Source: Pantoea sp. CCBC3-3-1 (GTDB taxonomy: Bacteria > Pseudomonadota > Gammaproteobacteria > Enterobacterales > Enterobacteriaceae). Taken from it: a stretch of 64,000 bases of DNA. The DNA is taken from positions 4,092,001-4,156,000 of the forward strand of contig NZ_CP034363.1 in assembly GCF_007981265.1 (NCBI RefSeq), given 5' to 3'. Shown here in pieces: positions 63,156-64,000 of this stretch; position 1 is the stretch's first letter, and the number at the start of each line of letters is the position of its first letter. The notes beneath the pieces were generated by a model. That model did no database searches. It was not told the DNA's origin and saw only the letters and a list, made by a program, of their open reading frames with translations. Made by a program: the position numbers and the translations under genes.

Positions 63156-64000
63156 TCAGCACGCGGTTAAAGGGGAGCGGCAAGCTGTCATGCTCATCCC
63201 TTTAACTGCACAACCGCTTAACGCGCTACAACTTTGCCGCACTTTGGTCAGCCAGCGCTCTATTTCTTTTGCCACAACAATAGCCTCACCTGCCTCGCTT
63301 TTTACCAGCTGCAACCACTGGCCGGGTTGGATCTGGCCGAGACGCCATAAATCCTCTTCAATTACTCCCGCGATTTTTGGGTAGCCGCCTGCCGTATTGG
63401 CATCGCTTAACTGAATAATCGGCTCGCCTGCGGGCGGCACCTGTACAATGCCGGGCACCAGCCCGTAAGAGCGCATTTCAATGGTTTCGGCAGGGAAAAT
63501 CGGTTCGCCGCTTAAGCGATAGCCCGTACGATTGCTCTGGCGGGAAACCTGCCAGCGCTGCTGCCAGAAACGGGCATGATCGGCTGCAAACAGTGCATAC
63601 TCCCCGGCCGGTATGGCCCGTAGCTGCACCACGCCGTCGCTACTGACGGGAAAAGCGTGCGCCATCGCCACCGTTGGTGGCTCAATGCCGATCCCCGCTG
63701 CGGGTAAAGCCGCCGCCGATGACAGGCCAACGGGCAGCCTGTCGCCTGTTTCCAGCGCGCGCCCTTTATAACCGCCGAAACTGCCGCGCAATGCAGTACT
63801 GCGCGATCCCATGACCTGCGGTACGTCAATACCGCCAGCTACACAAAGGTAACTGCGCGCACCACCACGGGGAAACTGCAGCGTGAGCTGCTGGCCTTTT
63901 TTGACTGAGCAGCCCCACCACGGAGGAAGATCCCTATCATCCAGCCGGGCGCGGCAGTCCGCTCCGGTAATCGCAATACTGGTATCCGTCAGAAAGCGTA
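63156..64000 (-). CDS. pxpC: 5-oxoprolinase subunit C, partial at the window edge
   Basis: A biotin-dependent carboxyltransferase/PxpC (KipA-type) protein whose 5' end lies beyond the window. The frame is open through base 64000: it reads TSIAITGADCRARLDD, then FPRGGARSYLCVAGGIDVPQ, MGSRSTALRGSFGGYKGR and, near the C terminus, PIIQLSDANTAGGYPKIAGV. These are the hallmarks of the family. With PxpA it would form part of 5-oxoprolinase; PxpB is expected just upstream outside the window. Confidence 0.9.
   Translation of the reverse strand, partial: RFLTDTSIAITGADCRARLDDRDLPPWWGCSVKKGQQLTLQFPRGGARSYLCVAGGIDVPQVMGSRSTALRGSFGGYKGRALETGDRLPVGLSSAAALPAAGIGIEPPTVAMAHAFPVSSDGVVQLRAIPAGEYALFAADHARFWQQRWQVSRQSNRTGYRLSGEPIFPAETIEMRSYGLVPGIVQVPPAGEPIIQLSDANTAGGYPKIAGVIEEDLWRLGQIQPGQWLQLVKSEAGEAIVVAKEIERWLTKVRQSCSALSGCAVKGMSMTACRSPLTAC

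Overview
The window reads as an Enterobacterales chromosome carrying most of a large integrative and conjugative element (ICE) of the SPI-7 / PFGI-1 type. The order is suggested by the 3' part of a tRNA-Phe gene identical to the enterobacterial sequence, a classical CTGT-N8-ACAG LexA box, ter (tellurite) genes, a Nac-like regulator and an AscG-like regulator. Species cannot be fixed from the sequence alone.

Region 1, 1-12.8 kb: ICE cargo and its wreckage. It starts at the edge of a tellurite-resistance cluster (citrate-lyase-like aldolase, terW). A decayed Tn3-family transposase with its 38-bp end follows, then a tyrosine recombinase preceded by a 46-bp palindrome and a STAXI RNA array. Next come an AT-rich unknown gene, a lipoprotein paralogous to one near topB, and a LexA-controlled umuDC pair. 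umuC is split by a 2.58-kb unit with inverted ends and a 6-bp target duplication; the unit carries DUF4440, GrpB, GNAT and VOC genes but no transposase.

Region 2, 12.8-35.3 kb: the conjugation machine, nearly all on the minus strand. TraG N-terminal-like, TIGR03755/56/57, the VirB4-type ATPase, TIGR03751/52/49/46/50/45/58, RAQPRD, TIGR03747, the TraD coupling protein, an Mrr-like nuclease, TIGR03765, a lytic transglycosylase, TIGR03759 and PilL-N form tightly overlapping operons. Two plus-strand genes (18.2 and 27.6 kb) interrupt the module as cargo. No relaxase and no ICE integrase lie in the window.

Region 3, 35.3-48.3 kb: the replication and maintenance module. It has DUF29, ssb, DUF3577 (STY4534 family), a second STAXI array, topB, a lipoprotein, TIGR03761, a 36-bp repeat array, the STY4528-type replication protein with palindromes in its coding sequence, DUF2857, DUF2786, ParB, DnaB and ParA. 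It ends at a 49-bp tRNA-Phe 3' repeat, which is the right attachment site. The intact tRNA and the integrase should lie left of the window.

Region 4, 48.3-51.2 kb: an AT-rich scar with remnants of another integrase, a LuxR-type gene, an SDR gene with two lesions and an ArdC-type antirestriction protein.

Region 5, 51.3-64 kb: chromosomal metabolism. A LacI-family repressor with a matching operator faces a lactose/cellobiose-type PTS and 6-phospho-beta-glucosidase operon. A polar amino-acid ABC transporter, SDR, PxpA, a biotin-carrier protein, a Nac-like LysR regulator, an aminotransferase and PxpC follow.

The most notable non-coding features are the two STAXI arrays. Each has three pseudoknot units plus what looks like a fourth, divergent pseudoknot, and all helices covary between copies. 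Also notable are the palindrome cluster inside the replication gene and the transposase-free unit in umuC.
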